From Methylophilus sp. TWE2 (GTDB lineage: Bacteria > Pseudomonadota > Gammaproteobacteria > Burkholderiales > Methylophilaceae), in assembly GCF_001183865.1 (NCBI RefSeq), contig NZ_CP012020.1, positions 992,001 through 1,056,000 of the forward strand: 64,000 bases of DNA, given 5' to 3'. The position numbers and the translations under genes were made by a program. Position 1 is the first letter of the stretch; the number at the start of each line of letters is the position of its first letter. Under the pieces are notes generated by a model. The model had not been told where the DNA came from, ran no database searches, and worked only from the letters and a program-made list of their open reading frames with translations. Of the stretch, positions 19,060 to 26,585 are shown in pieces.

Positions 19060-19914
19060 ATGCAGTTGTTTCATACCTTGCGCGAATTGCGCACCTTCCT
19101 CGACAGCCGCGCAGATCAGCGGGTTGGATTTGTCCCTACCATGGGTAATTTGCATGCCGGGCATTGCCAGTTGGTCACGCTGGCCAAAAGTCATGCCGAC
19201 TTGGTGGTAGTCAGTATTTTTGTGAACCCGCTGCAATTTGGAGCCAATGAGGATTTTGGCAGTTATCCACGTACATTGCAGTCTGATTGTGAAAAGCTGC
19301 AGTCCGTAGGCGCAGATGCCGTGTTTGCACCAGCCGTAGAGGAAATGTACCCGGATTTTGATGGCAGGGATTTACATCAGCAAATCGTCATCCAGCCGCC
19401 ACCCTTGGCGGATGACCTATGCGGTGCTAGCCGCCCCGGGCATTTTGCCGGCGTGGCGACGGTGGTGGCTAAGTTGTTCAATATGGTCAAGCCCCAGGTG
19501 GCAGTGTTCGGTAAAAAAGATTACCAGCAACTCATGGTGATCCGAGCTTTGGTGCGCCAGCTCAACTTTGACATTGAAATTATCGCCGGGGAGACTGTGC
19601 GTGAGCCTTCCGGGTTGGCCATGAGTTCCAGGAACGGTTATCTGACGGCTGCAGAAAAAAAACAGGCGTCGCAGTTGCAGCAGCAATTGTTGAGTATGAA
19701 AAATGCTTTACTCGTCGGGGAGCGTGATTATGCTGAGTTGTGCGAGCAAGCCAGTTTGCAGTTGAAACAGCAGGGCTGGCAGGTGGATTATGTAGAAATT
19801 CGGCGTCAACATGCATTGACCCTGCCGGATGCACAGACACGGGACTGGGTCATCCTGGCGGCGGCCAGGCTGGGTAAGACACGCCTGATCGATAATTGTG
19901 AAGTCAGTGTGTGA
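19060..19914 (+). CDS. panC: Pantothenate synthetase
   Basis: Joins pantoate and beta-alanine with ATP to give pantothenate, the vitamin B5 precursor of coenzyme A (EC 6.3.2.1). The 284-residue protein shows the HIGH-like PTMGNLHAGH motif near 26-35, FVNPLQFG, the RPGHFAGVATVVAKLFN segment, KKDYQQL and the KMSKS-equivalent MSSRNGYL. panD lies about 105 bases downstream with its own promoter-like sequence, so the pair supplies both steps around beta-alanine. The start ATG at 19060 fits the family N-terminus. Confidence 0.97.
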   Translation: MQLFHTLRELRTFLDSRADQRVGFVPTMGNLHAGHCQLVTLAKSHADLVVVSIFVNPLQFGANEDFGSYPRTLQSDCEKLQSVGADAVFAPAVEEMYPDFDGRDLHQQIVIQPPPLADDLCGASRPGHFAGVATVVAKLFNMVKPQVAVFGKKDYQQLMVIRALVRQLNFDIEIIAGETVREPSGLAMSSRNGYLTAAEKKQASQLQQQLLSMKNALLVGERDYAELCEQASLQLKQQGWQVDYVEIRRQHALTLPDAQTRDWVILAAARLGKTRLIDNCEVSV

Positions 19915-19946
19915 TAAAAAGAGTGCGTGTTTTTTATAAATTTATT

Positions 19947-19975
19947 TTGCGCTAAGCCATTGATAACTTTATAAT
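19947..19975 (+). promoter_or_regulatory. Probable sigma-70 promoter of panD
   Basis: A perfect -10 box TATAAT at 19970-19975 is preceded, after exactly 17 bases, by a weak -35 TTGCGC at 19947-19952. The expected transcript starts about 38 bases before panD. Its leader contains a short CCGC/GCGG hairpin and the site AGGGA before the ATG. Confidence 0.6.
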
Positions 19976-20019
19976 TACGACCTTTTCCGCGCGAGCGGGG
20001 ATTCGACTGAAGGGACGCA

Positions 20020-20400
20020 ATGCAAAGAACCATGTTGAAATCAAAGCTGCATCGGGTGCGTGTGACGCATAGCGAGCTGCACTATGAAGGCAGCTGTGCG
20101 ATTGATGAAGCCTTGCTGGAAGCTGCCAATATTCACGAATATGAGCAAATCCAGATTTACAACATCAACAATGGTGAGCGTTTTACGACTTACGCCATCC
20201 GTGCCGAGCGTCATTCTGGTGTGATTTCAGTCAATGGTGCGGCTGCACATAAAGCCGATCCGGATGATTTAATTATTATTGCCAGTTATTCGCAATATAC
20301 CGAAGCCGAACTGTCCAATTACCATCCGCAACTGGTCTACGTGGATGCGCAAAACCGGATTGTTGAACAGAAAAACCATATTCCCGCGCAAGCCGCCTGA
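20020..20400 (+). CDS. panD: Aspartate 1-decarboxylase (pyruvoyl enzyme)
   Basis: Converts L-aspartate to beta-alanine for pantothenate synthesis (EC 4.1.1.11). It has 126 residues, the same length as the E. coli enzyme. The self-cleavage site is Gly24-Ser25 in YEGSCAID, which generates the pyruvoyl group. Other active-site features are KLHRVRVTH with Lys9, the [13 protein letters not shown] segment and [10 protein letters not shown]. It follows panC. Some Gammaproteobacteria need PanZ to trigger cleavage; no panZ is seen here. Confidence 0.97.
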   Translation: MQRTMLKSKLHRVRVTHSELHYEGSCAIDEALLEAANIHEYEQIQIYNINNGERFTTYAIRAERHSGVISVNGAAAHKADPDDLIIIASYSQYTEAELSNYHPQLVYVDAQNRIVEQKNHIPAQAA

Positions 20401-20414
20401 TTTTGAGTACGCCT

Positions 20415-20786
20415 ATGCAACCTAACATTGATGTGTTGTCTCTTGAGGACATGAAGCTGGCCGTTGTTGACGCGCTGGAAGATATTAAGGCTTTTGATAT
20501 TACTGTCATGGATGTGCGTCATATGACGGCAGTGACCAGCTACATGGTTGTCGCTAGCGGTAACTCCACTCGCCAATGCAAGGCGATTGCCGATAACGTG
20601 CGCGAAAGGCTCAAGGAAAAAGGCGTAGATACACGCGGTGTCGAGGGCGAGAAAGAAGGGGAGTGGGTGCTGGTGGACTTGGGCGACATCGTCGTTCATG
20701 TCATGGTGCCAACAACACGCGCCTACTACAATATCGAACAACTGTGGAGCGAGTCTCAGTCTCGCCGTGCGGCCTCTGCTGCTTAA
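20415..20786 (+). CDS. rsfS: Ribosomal silencing factor RsfS
   Basis: 123-residue Iojap/RsfS protein that binds ribosomal protein uL14 and blocks subunit joining when nutrients are scarce. Family features are the DALEDIKAFDITVMDV start, the VASGNSTRQCKAIADNV segment and the EWVLVDLGDIVVHVM strand followed by RAYYNIEQLW. The ATG at 20415 was chosen; an in-frame TTG at 20403 lies three bases after panD. It pairs with rlmH downstream, as in many bacteria, although the usual nadD is absent. Confidence 0.95.
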   Translation: MQPNIDVLSLEDMKLAVVDALEDIKAFDITVMDVRHMTAVTSYMVVASGNSTRQCKAIADNVRERLKEKGVDTRGVEGEKEGEWVLVDLGDIVVHVMVPTTRAYYNIEQLWSESQSRRAASAA

Positions 20787-20808
20787 ACGACTTTTATCTT
20801 TGAAGGTA

Positions 20809-20833
20809 GTGTGCGTGCGGAACGTGCGCACAC
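20809..20833 (+). other. Strong hairpin between rsfS and rlmH
   Basis: An 11-pair stem (two G-T wobbles) closes a GAA triloop, starting GTGTGCG and ending CGCACAC. No T-run follows, so it does not look like an intrinsic terminator. It lies in the 120-base gap between two genes that are usually tightly linked and could be an RNA stabiliser or processing site in a shared transcript. Confidence 0.5.
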
Positions 20834-20906
20834 GTCGCGTAGTCGCCAGTTCTACACTTGGCGGTGTCAATGCTTTCCTCCGCTTTTCTCATGCAATCAT
20901 TACGCC

Positions 20907-21374
20907 ATGAAGCTCAATATTATCTCTGTCGGTCACAAAATGCCCGATTGGGTAGAGTCTGCATGCGCTGAGTATCTCAAGCGCATGCCCCGTGAGCTCG
21001 AAACACGTATCATCGAAATTAAACCTGATAAACGTGCCTCCGGCAAAAACAGCGAAGTGGTGCAAGAAGCAGAAGCCAAACGCATCCTGGAAGTGGCCGG
21101 TAAAGATTACCTGGTTGCGCTGGACGAACGCGGTCAGGCCGTGACCACCTTGCAATTGGCAGAAAAGCTCAAAAGCTGGCAAGAGATGGGGCGCGACGTA
21201 TCATTGGTCATAGGCGGGGCGGATGGCTTGCATGCCCAACTCAAAGCTCAGGCGCAATGGCTATTCAGTTTATCTAAATTGACCATGCCGCATGGCATGG
21301 TACGTGTCATGCTGGCCGAGCAACTTTACCGCGCGCACACTGTTCTAAGCGGTCATCCTTATCACCGGGAATAA
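20907..21374 (+). CDS. rlmH: 23S rRNA (pseudouridine1915-N3)-methyltransferase RlmH
   Basis: 155-residue SPOUT-class methyltransferase that modifies pseudouridine 1915 in helix 69 of 23S rRNA on the 70S ribosome (EC 2.1.1.177). It has the N-terminus MKLNIISVGHKMPDWV, the knot motif LVIGGADG, and the C-terminal LAEQLYRAHTVLSGHPYHRE with the family YHRE ending. The start at 20907 matches the family; upstream in-frame codons are not conserved-looking. It is followed two bases later by the photolyase gene, implying co-transcription. Confidence 0.97.
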   Translation: MKLNIISVGHKMPDWVESACAEYLKRMPRELETRIIEIKPDKRASGKNSEVVQEAEAKRILEVAGKDYLVALDERGQAVTTLQLAEKLKSWQEMGRDVSLVIGGADGLHAQLKAQAQWLFSLSKLTMPHGMVRVMLAEQLYRAHTVLSGHPYHRE

Positions 21375-21376
21375 AT

Positions 21377-22810
21377 ATGTCCACTGCCTTGGTCTGGTTG
21401 CGTCGCGATTTGCGCGATGATGATCATGCGGCGCTTTACCATGCATTGAAGCGCCATACGCAAGTCTATGTCGCTTTCGTGTTTGATACCGATATTCTGG
21501 ATCATCTCGCAGACAAACAGGACCGCAGGGTAGAGTTTATCTGGGAGAGTGTTCGTGAACTCAAACAGTCCCTGCAAGCGCACGGCGCTGACTTGATTGT
21601 GCTGCACGGTCCGGCAAAAGTTGAGATACCGGCGCTGGCGCAAACACTGCAAGTCACCGCAGTGTTTGCCAACAGGGATTACGAGCCAGTCGCTATCGCG
21701 CGTGATGAAGAGGTTGCCAATACTTTATTGGCAACAAATCGGACGCTAGACTTGTTTAAAGACCAGGTCTTGTTTGAGCAGGACGAGGTCATGACGCAAG
21801 CGGGAAAACCCTATGGTGTATTTACCCCTTATAAAAATGCGCACCTCGCCAAATTAAATGCCTTTTATCTCAAGGCTTATCCAGTTAAAAAATATTGGAG
21901 TCATCTTGCGCAGACCAACCCAGAGCCTATGCCGACACTGGAGTCACTAGGTTTTCAGCGCACAAACCTTATAGACTTGCGCTTGCCCACTGGCATGTCT
22001 GGCGCACAGCAGTTGTTTAAAGATTTTTTGCATCGTATAGACCAATACCACGATGCGCGTAACTATCCTGCTGTCAAAGGGGTGTCTTATCTCTCAGTGC
22101 ATTTGCGTTTTGGCACCATTTCCATCCGGCAATTAGGTGCAGCCGCCTGGCAGTTATCTTTGGCAGGTAACGAAGGCGCAGCCACCTGGTTAAGCGAGCT
22201 GATCTGGCGAGACTTTTATTTCCAGGTATTGTTTCACCGCCCAGATTTACAGCAAGGTAAATCTTATAAACCTGAATATGAATCGCTGCCTTTCCCTAAC
22301 GATAAACAGTGGTTTGCAGCATGGTGCGAAGGGCGTACTGGCTTCCCCATTGTGGATGCTGCGATGCGGCAATTGAATCAAACGGGTTACATGCATAATC
22401 GCCTGCGTATGGTGGTGGCCAGTTTCCTAGTCAAGGACCTGCTGATTGACTGGCGCTGGGGTGAGCGTTACTTTGCCGAGAAATTGATTGATTTTGACTT
22501 TGCAGCCAATAATGGGGGGTGGCAATGGGCAGCCTCTACAGGTTGTGACGCACAACCCTATTTCAGGATATTCAATCCGCAATCGCAATCAGAAAAATTT
22601 GATCCGCAAGGTAAATTTATCCGTAAATATTTACCGGAACTTTCAGACCTGGGGGAGCAGCGAATTCATGCGCCATGGGATCCGCGTTTCCATAAAAAAA
22701 GCTTGTTCGATAAGTCATCGGCTATGGATTACCCCATGCCTGTGGTAGATCATGCAGTACAGCGCGAGCTGGCTTTGCGCTTATACAAAAATAATGTGAA
22801 GCAAAGATGA
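21377..22810 (+). CDS. phr: Deoxyribodipyrimidine photolyase (class I CPD photolyase)
   Basis: Light-driven repair enzyme that splits cyclobutane pyrimidine dimers using FADH- and an antenna cofactor (EC 4.1.99.3). The 477 residues comprise an N-terminal antenna domain (LVWLRRDLRDDDHAAL) and a C-terminal FAD-binding domain (about 200-470). The second domain shows LIWRDFYFQVL, FPIVDAAMRQLNQTGYMHNR and DFAANNGGWQWAASTGCDAQPYF, including the Trp residues of the electron-transfer chain. It starts two bases after rlmH. A cryptochrome-type sensor is less likely given the full CPD photolyase active site. Confidence 0.96.
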   Translation: MSTALVWLRRDLRDDDHAALYHALKRHTQVYVAFVFDTDILDHLADKQDRRVEFIWESVRELKQSLQAHGADLIVLHGPAKVEIPALAQTLQVTAVFANRDYEPVAIARDEEVANTLLATNRTLDLFKDQVLFEQDEVMTQAGKPYGVFTPYKNAHLAKLNAFYLKAYPVKKYWSHLAQTNPEPMPTLESLGFQRTNLIDLRLPTGMSGAQQLFKDFLHRIDQYHDARNYPAVKGVSYLSVHLRFGTISIRQLGAAAWQLSLAGNEGAATWLSELIWRDFYFQVLFHRPDLQQGKSYKPEYESLPFPNDKQWFAAWCEGRTGFPIVDAAMRQLNQTGYMHNRLRMVVASFLVKDLLIDWRWGERYFAEKLIDFDFAANNGGWQWAASTGCDAQPYFRIFNPQSQSEKFDPQGKFIRKYLPELSDLGEQRIHAPWDPRFHKKSLFDKSSAMDYPMPVVDHAVQRELALRLYKNNVKQR

Positions 22811-22892
22811 CATTTGATGTAGAATAAAAACGATTTACTTCGTGTTATGGTTAATTTGGGATAAGGCTATGCTGGTATAGTTCACTGACCAT

Positions 22893-22920
22893 TTGACAGA
22901 GATTCCTTCATTTTTAGAAG
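22893..22920 (+). promoter_or_regulatory. Possible promoter upstream of mlaA
   Basis: A perfect -35 box TTGACA (22893-22898) is followed after 16 bases by TAGAAG (22915-22920), a four-of-six match to the -10 consensus. It lies in the 213-base gap before mlaA, about 100 bases upstream of the start; nothing else recognisable occupies that gap. Confidence 0.4.
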
Positions 22921-23023
22921 AAATATCCGTTAACAGTGATGGCAGGTCTTAACGAATTACACACTGCAAGCAACAACGTTGGGGATACAAATTTTAAGTA
23001 CGCTTGAGCAGCTTCTGAATATA

Positions 23024-24109
23024 ATGACTAATATGAAAAAATTAAGAGCGATAGTATTGATTGCAGTCCTGTCTGGTGTCTCTGGTTGTGCAACAACCAA
23101 TAAAGACCCGTTAGAAGGCATTAACCGGGGAATCTATAAATTTAACGACGTGGCTGACCGCTATGCAATGAAGCCAGTCGCAAAAGCCTATAAGGCTGTC
23201 GCGCCTACGCCTGTGCGTACAGGCATCAGCAACTTCTTCAGCAACCTCGGCACATTGACGACCATCGTCAACGACTTGTTGCAGCTGAAGTTTGCCCAGG
23301 CTTTTACGGACGCTGGCCGTTTTGTGATCAACTCTACCTTTGGTATCGCTGGATTTATTGATGTTGCCAGTATGGACAATGTCCCCAAGCACCAGGAAGA
23401 TTTTGGTCAAACGTTGGGTTACTGGGGAGTGGGCTCGGGTGCCTACCTCGTTCTGCCTATCCTCGGGCCAAGCACCGTGCGTGATGCCAGTGGTCTTTTC
23501 ATCGATACTGTGACGTCAGACCCGATCACTTACCTGCATAATACCGGCCAAATCCGCGCCCACAACCAGGTTCGTGCAGTTCAGTTGCTGGACAGACGTA
23601 CCCAATTGCTTGATGCGACTGATTTGGTTGATAACGCATCTATCGATCCTTATGCATTTATGCGCGATGCTTATCTGCAGCGTCGTGCAAGCCTGATTCA
23701 GGATGGGCTGGTTCCTCAAGAACTGTTGCAAGACGAGTTTGAGCCTGCAGATGAGGATGCGCCAGCTCAATCTGACCTGCAGCCATCTTCAAGCGCTGAT
23801 GCTGTGTTGCTGCAATCTGCTGCGCCTATCGAAGAGGCGAACGAAACGACAGAAGTAGTAGAGTCAGCAACTGAAACCGAGTCACTAGCAGAGACCACTG
23901 ATACAACTGTGGCAGTAAAGCCTGCTGCGGAAATCAGTGAGTCAGCCGAAATGACACCTGAAGCTATTGATGAATTGCCGCCATTACTGGAGCAAGCGGA
24001 TCAGTCAGTTGAGGATGTGCCTGCGCTTGAGTCTGACGCAGCGGCACTGGTTGCTGGCGTGGATGAGACGTTGCTCACGGTTGAAGCCGTGACTCCGGCA
24101 GCAAAATAA
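23024..24109 (+). CDS. mlaA: MlaA/VacJ outer-membrane lipid asymmetry lipoprotein with long acidic tail
   Basis: Lipoprotein of the Mla pathway that removes misplaced phospholipids from the outer leaflet of the outer membrane. The signal ends in the lipobox VSGC (lipidated Cys about residue 22). The MlaA domain shows DPLEGINRGIYKFND, NFFSNLGTLTTIVNDLLQ, FVINSTFGIAGFIDVA and YLVLPILGPSTVRD. At 361 residues it is longer than the usual 250: the last 110 residues are low-complexity and rich in Glu, Ala, Thr and Asp. Starts at 23024 and 23033 are equally plausible and neither has a clear ribosome-binding site. The remaining mla genes are not nearby. Confidence 0.93.
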   Translation: MTNMKKLRAIVLIAVLSGVSGCATTNKDPLEGINRGIYKFNDVADRYAMKPVAKAYKAVAPTPVRTGISNFFSNLGTLTTIVNDLLQLKFAQAFTDAGRFVINSTFGIAGFIDVASMDNVPKHQEDFGQTLGYWGVGSGAYLVLPILGPSTVRDASGLFIDTVTSDPITYLHNTGQIRAHNQVRAVQLLDRRTQLLDATDLVDNASIDPYAFMRDAYLQRRASLIQDGLVPQELLQDEFEPADEDAPAQSDLQPSSSADAVLLQSAAPIEEANETTEVVESATETESLAETTDTTVAVKPAAEISESAEMTPEAIDELPPLLEQADQSVEDVPALESDAAALVAGVDETLLTVEAVTPAAK

Positions 24110-24128
24110 TATTTTTACCATCACTAAT

Positions 24129-24159
24129 AAAAAAGGCTTTGCACTGCAAAGCCTTTTTT
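24129..24159 (+). terminator. Bidirectional terminator between mlaA and pmbA
   Basis: Eight-pair GC-containing stem GGCTTTGC/GCAAAGCC with an ACT loop, flanked by an A-run and a T-run. It sits between two convergent genes and can serve both. Confidence 0.88.
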
Positions 24160-24183
24160 ATTGTGTCATCCTTTTAAGATTGA

Positions 24184-25506
24184 TTATTCTCCTGAGGCGA
24201 CGGTCATACGATCCACTAGGATTGAACCAGTTAGCCTGGAACTATGCGGGATATGGTCTGTACCAATCGCAACAATGCCTTTAAGAATCTCTTTCATATT
24301 GCTGGCAATGGTAATTTCTTCGACCGGGTGCATGATTTCTCCATTTTCTACCCAATAGCCTGCTGCGCCCCTGGAGTAATCGCCTGTGACCATATTCATG
24401 CCATGCCCTAGCAATTCTGTCACCAGTAGACCTGTCCCCATGGTTTGCAACAAGTCCGCCAGGGAGTGGCCTGTAGAGCGAACCAGGATATTATGCGCGC
24501 CGCCAGCATTTCCTGTGGATTGCATGCCTAACTTGCGTGCGGAGTAACTGCCGAGTAAATAACCCTGCAATACACCCTTTTCAACCAGCCTACGCGGGCG
24601 GCAAGCAACCCCTTCATTGTCAAAAGGACTGCTGGCTGCGCCTTTGAGTAAAAAAGGATCTTCATCAATCTGCAGCAACGGGCTGGCAATTTGCTGCCCC
24701 AGACTATCAAGCAGGAATGAGGACTTACGGTACAAGTTGCCTCCCGAAATAGCACTGATCAGCGTGCTGATCAACCCGCTAGCCAGGGGTGCTTCGAATA
24801 TCACCGGATATTGTCCGGTTTTGATCGGGCGGGCGCCCAGGCGCCTGACTGTGCGGGAGCCTGCGATCTGCCCCACTTGTTCCGGGGTATCCAAGTCTAG
24901 CACATCACGCGCGCTGCTATACCAGTAGTCGCGCTGCATCAGCCCATTTGCCTCGGCAATGACCGAGCAGCTAATACTATGGCGTGAGCTGGGGTATCCG
25001 CCTATGAACCCATGGCTGTTGGCATAGGCAAATGCACCGCTTTGGCTGTAAATGCTTGCTCCCTCACTATTGCTGATACGTGGGTCGACAGCCAGTGCTG
25101 CTGCTTCACAGCGCTTTGCCAGCGCCAGGGCAGCATCCACATCGATATGCCAGGGATGATGCAGGGATAAATCTGGAAACGCTGTTGCCATCAAGTTGGC
25201 ATCCGCCAGCCCGCAGAAGGGATCTTCCGCCGTGTATTTGGCAATATTGCAAGCAGCTTCAACCGTGTCTTTCAAGGCTTGCGGACTGAGGTCTGAGGTG
25301 CTGGCGTAACCTTTTCTTTGACCGAAATACACCGTGACCGAACAGCCTTTGTCGCGATTGTATTCAATATTTTCAGTCTCGCCCTGTCGGACAGAAACAT
25401 TTTGACCAGTGCCAAAACTGATTTCGGTCTCGGCACTGCTGGCACCGGCTTTACGCGTCAATTGAATGATGTCTTGGGCAATTTGTTGAAGTTGATACTG
25501 TTGCAT
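24184..25506 (-). CDS. pmbA: Metalloprotease-related protein PmbA/TldE
   Basis: 440-residue non-catalytic partner of the TldD/TldE peptidase, which processes peptides such as microcins and the CcdA antitoxin. It shows the TldE N-terminus (QIAQDIIQLTRKAGASSAETEISFG), the GENIEYNRDKG-type strand and the C-terminal blocks NAGGAHNILV and YSRGAAGYWVENGEI. The HExxH motif of TldD is absent, as expected. tldD is not in the window. The ATG at 25506 was chosen because the preceding 84 in-frame codons lie opposite the darP start and look unlike the family. It is divergent from darP, an arrangement also found in E. coli. Confidence 0.95.
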   Translation of the reverse strand: MQQYQLQQIAQDIIQLTRKAGASSAETEISFGTGQNVSVRQGETENIEYNRDKGCSVTVYFGQRKGYASTSDLSPQALKDTVEAACNIAKYTAEDPFCGLADANLMATAFPDLSLHHPWHIDVDAALALAKRCEAAALAVDPRISNSEGASIYSQSGAFAYANSHGFIGGYPSSRHSISCSVIAEANGLMQRDYWYSSARDVLDLDTPEQVGQIAGSRTVRRLGARPIKTGQYPVIFEAPLASGLISTLISAISGGNLYRKSSFLLDSLGQQIASPLLQIDEDPFLLKGAASSPFDNEGVACRPRRLVEKGVLQGYLLGSYSARKLGMQSTGNAGGAHNILVRSTGHSLADLLQTMGTGLLVTELLGHGMNMVTGDYSRGAAGYWVENGEIMHPVEEITIASNMKEILKGIVAIGTDHIPHSSRLTGSILVDRMTVASGE

Positions 25507-25579
25507 GCTGATGCGCTTGTTTTTTGCTTGGCAGTTAAAGCTGTTATCATACCGTGATTTGGCAGAGATTGCTTTCACC

Positions 25580-26137
25580 ATGACATCTGAAACCTTTGAT
25601 GATTCCCAACCCAGTAAAACACGCCTTAAGGCGGAGGCAGACGCCGCGCAAGACATTGGCCGTAAACTCGTTGAACTACCAAAGGACAAGTTAAAAAAGT
25701 TGCAGCTTGAGGAAAGTCTTATGGATGCGATCACAGAAGCTAAGCGCATTACCTCCAATGGGGCGATTCGTCGTCAAATGCAGTATATTGGGCGACTGAT
25801 GCGGGAGACTGATTTGGCGCCTATTGTTGAACAGCTGGAAAAGTGGGAAGGCAAGCATCAAGAGGAAAATGCCCGTTTCCATCATATGGAGCGGTGGCGT
25901 ATCCGGTTATTGGAAGAAGCAAAAGCAATTGAGTTGTTCCTTGCCGAGTTTCCTCAAACCAATGTGCAGCAAATGCGGACCTTAATCCGGAATGCGCAGA
26001 AAGAACATGCTGCTGGAAAGCCGCCTAAAAGTAGCCGTGAGCTATTCAAGATGATAAGGGAAATCATGGAAGGTAAGAGCGTCGTCGCAGACGAGGGGTT
26101 TGACGATGGTGGATTCGAAGACGGAATGTCTGAGTAA
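25580..26137 (+). CDS. darP: Ribosome-associated protein DarP (YjgA/DUF615)
   Basis: 185-residue highly charged helical protein of the YjgA family, which binds late 50S assembly intermediates. Family features are PSKTRLKAEADAAQDIGRKL, LVELPKDKLKKL, the RRQMQYIGRLMR motif and KSSRELFKMIREIM near the C-terminus, which ends in a Gly/Asp-rich tail. The ATG at 25580 matches the family start. It is divergent from pmbA and followed ten bases later by the TusA-like gene, which begins with GGAGG at a good distance. Confidence 0.93.
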   Translation: MTSETFDDSQPSKTRLKAEADAAQDIGRKLVELPKDKLKKLQLEESLMDAITEAKRITSNGAIRRQMQYIGRLMRETDLAPIVEQLEKWEGKHQEENARFHHMERWRIRLLEEAKAIELFLAEFPQTNVQQMRTLIRNAQKEHAAGKPPKSSRELFKMIREIMEGKSVVADEGFDDGGFEDGMSE

Positions 26138-26146
26138 GGAGGAGAT

Positions 26147-26389
26147 ATGCACACCAACATTGATATAGAGCTTGATTTAACCGGTTTGGACAGTCCCTTG
26201 CCGATGTTAAAAACAAAAGAGTTACTGGATAGCCTGTCATCAGGTCAGGTGGTACTTGTGAAAACGACGGCTGCGGGTAGTGAGCAGAACATTCGTAATT
26301 TGATCAATAACCATCCCGTCACCTTATTGTCGCTGCACAAGCAAGATGGCGTATTCAACTTTTTAATTGAAAAAGACGCTGCCCTGTAA
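26147..26389 (+). CDS. TusA/SirA-like protein lacking the catalytic cysteine
   Basis: 80-residue protein with the beta-alpha-beta layout of the TusA/SirA sulfur carrier family. The usual active site (L-x-C-P-x-P) reads LDSPLP here, so the catalytic Cys is Ser16, and the protein has no cysteine at all. The following helix MLKTKELLDSL and the strand GQVVLVKTTAAGSEQNI correspond to the family. It therefore cannot carry persulfide sulfur and may be a regulatory or structural relative. AAGGAGGAG before the start, ten bases after darP, makes an operon with darP likely. The family assignment is from fold pattern only. Confidence 0.72.
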   Translation: MHTNIDIELDLTGLDSPLPMLKTKELLDSLSSGQVVLVKTTAAGSEQNIRNLINNHPVTLLSLHKQDGVFNFLIEKDAAL

Positions 26390-26447
26390 ACCGGGTAATA
26401 GCTATTCTTTGCGATTAGCTATACCGTATGTATAAAGGACACAAGGA

Positions 26448-26570
26448 ATAAGTGGCTGTGCGGGCAAATTGCTGCGTTGCGCGGTACTCGAAACCTCGCT
26501 GTACATCGCGTAATATCTTGGTTTCTGCGTTCCGTGCGCCTTGCACTTTATCCCGCTCGCTCACTTATTC
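26448..26570 (+). repeat. 123-bp imperfect palindromic repeat, copy 1
   Basis: Copy 1 of a dispersed element whose second copy is at 58983-59105. Both are exactly 123 bases long. The right 45 bases are identical, the left 42 differ at five positions, and the middle 36 differ widely. The ends are inverted repeats: here GGACACAAGGAATAAGTG (26437-26454) mirrors 26562-26579 with two mismatches. Near the centre, GAAACC (26490-26495) pairs with GGTTTC (26520-26525). In copy 2 the same positions are ATCACC and GGTGAT, so three base pairs changed on both sides at once. The element lies between the TusA-like gene and the convergent gene ending at 26586. No open reading frame in it looks real. Confidence 0.85.
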
Positions 26571-26585
26571 CGTGTATCCCTAAAC

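Noticed and set aside
25507..25758. 84-codon N-terminal extension of pmbA
   Set aside because: It overlaps the darP start on the other strand, has no ribosome-binding site, and the family begins at the ATG at 25506.
26401..26430. TAGCTAT-containing inverted repeat before repeat copy 1
   Set aside because: Short and AT-rich with a bulge, and not found beside copy 2, so it is not part of the element.
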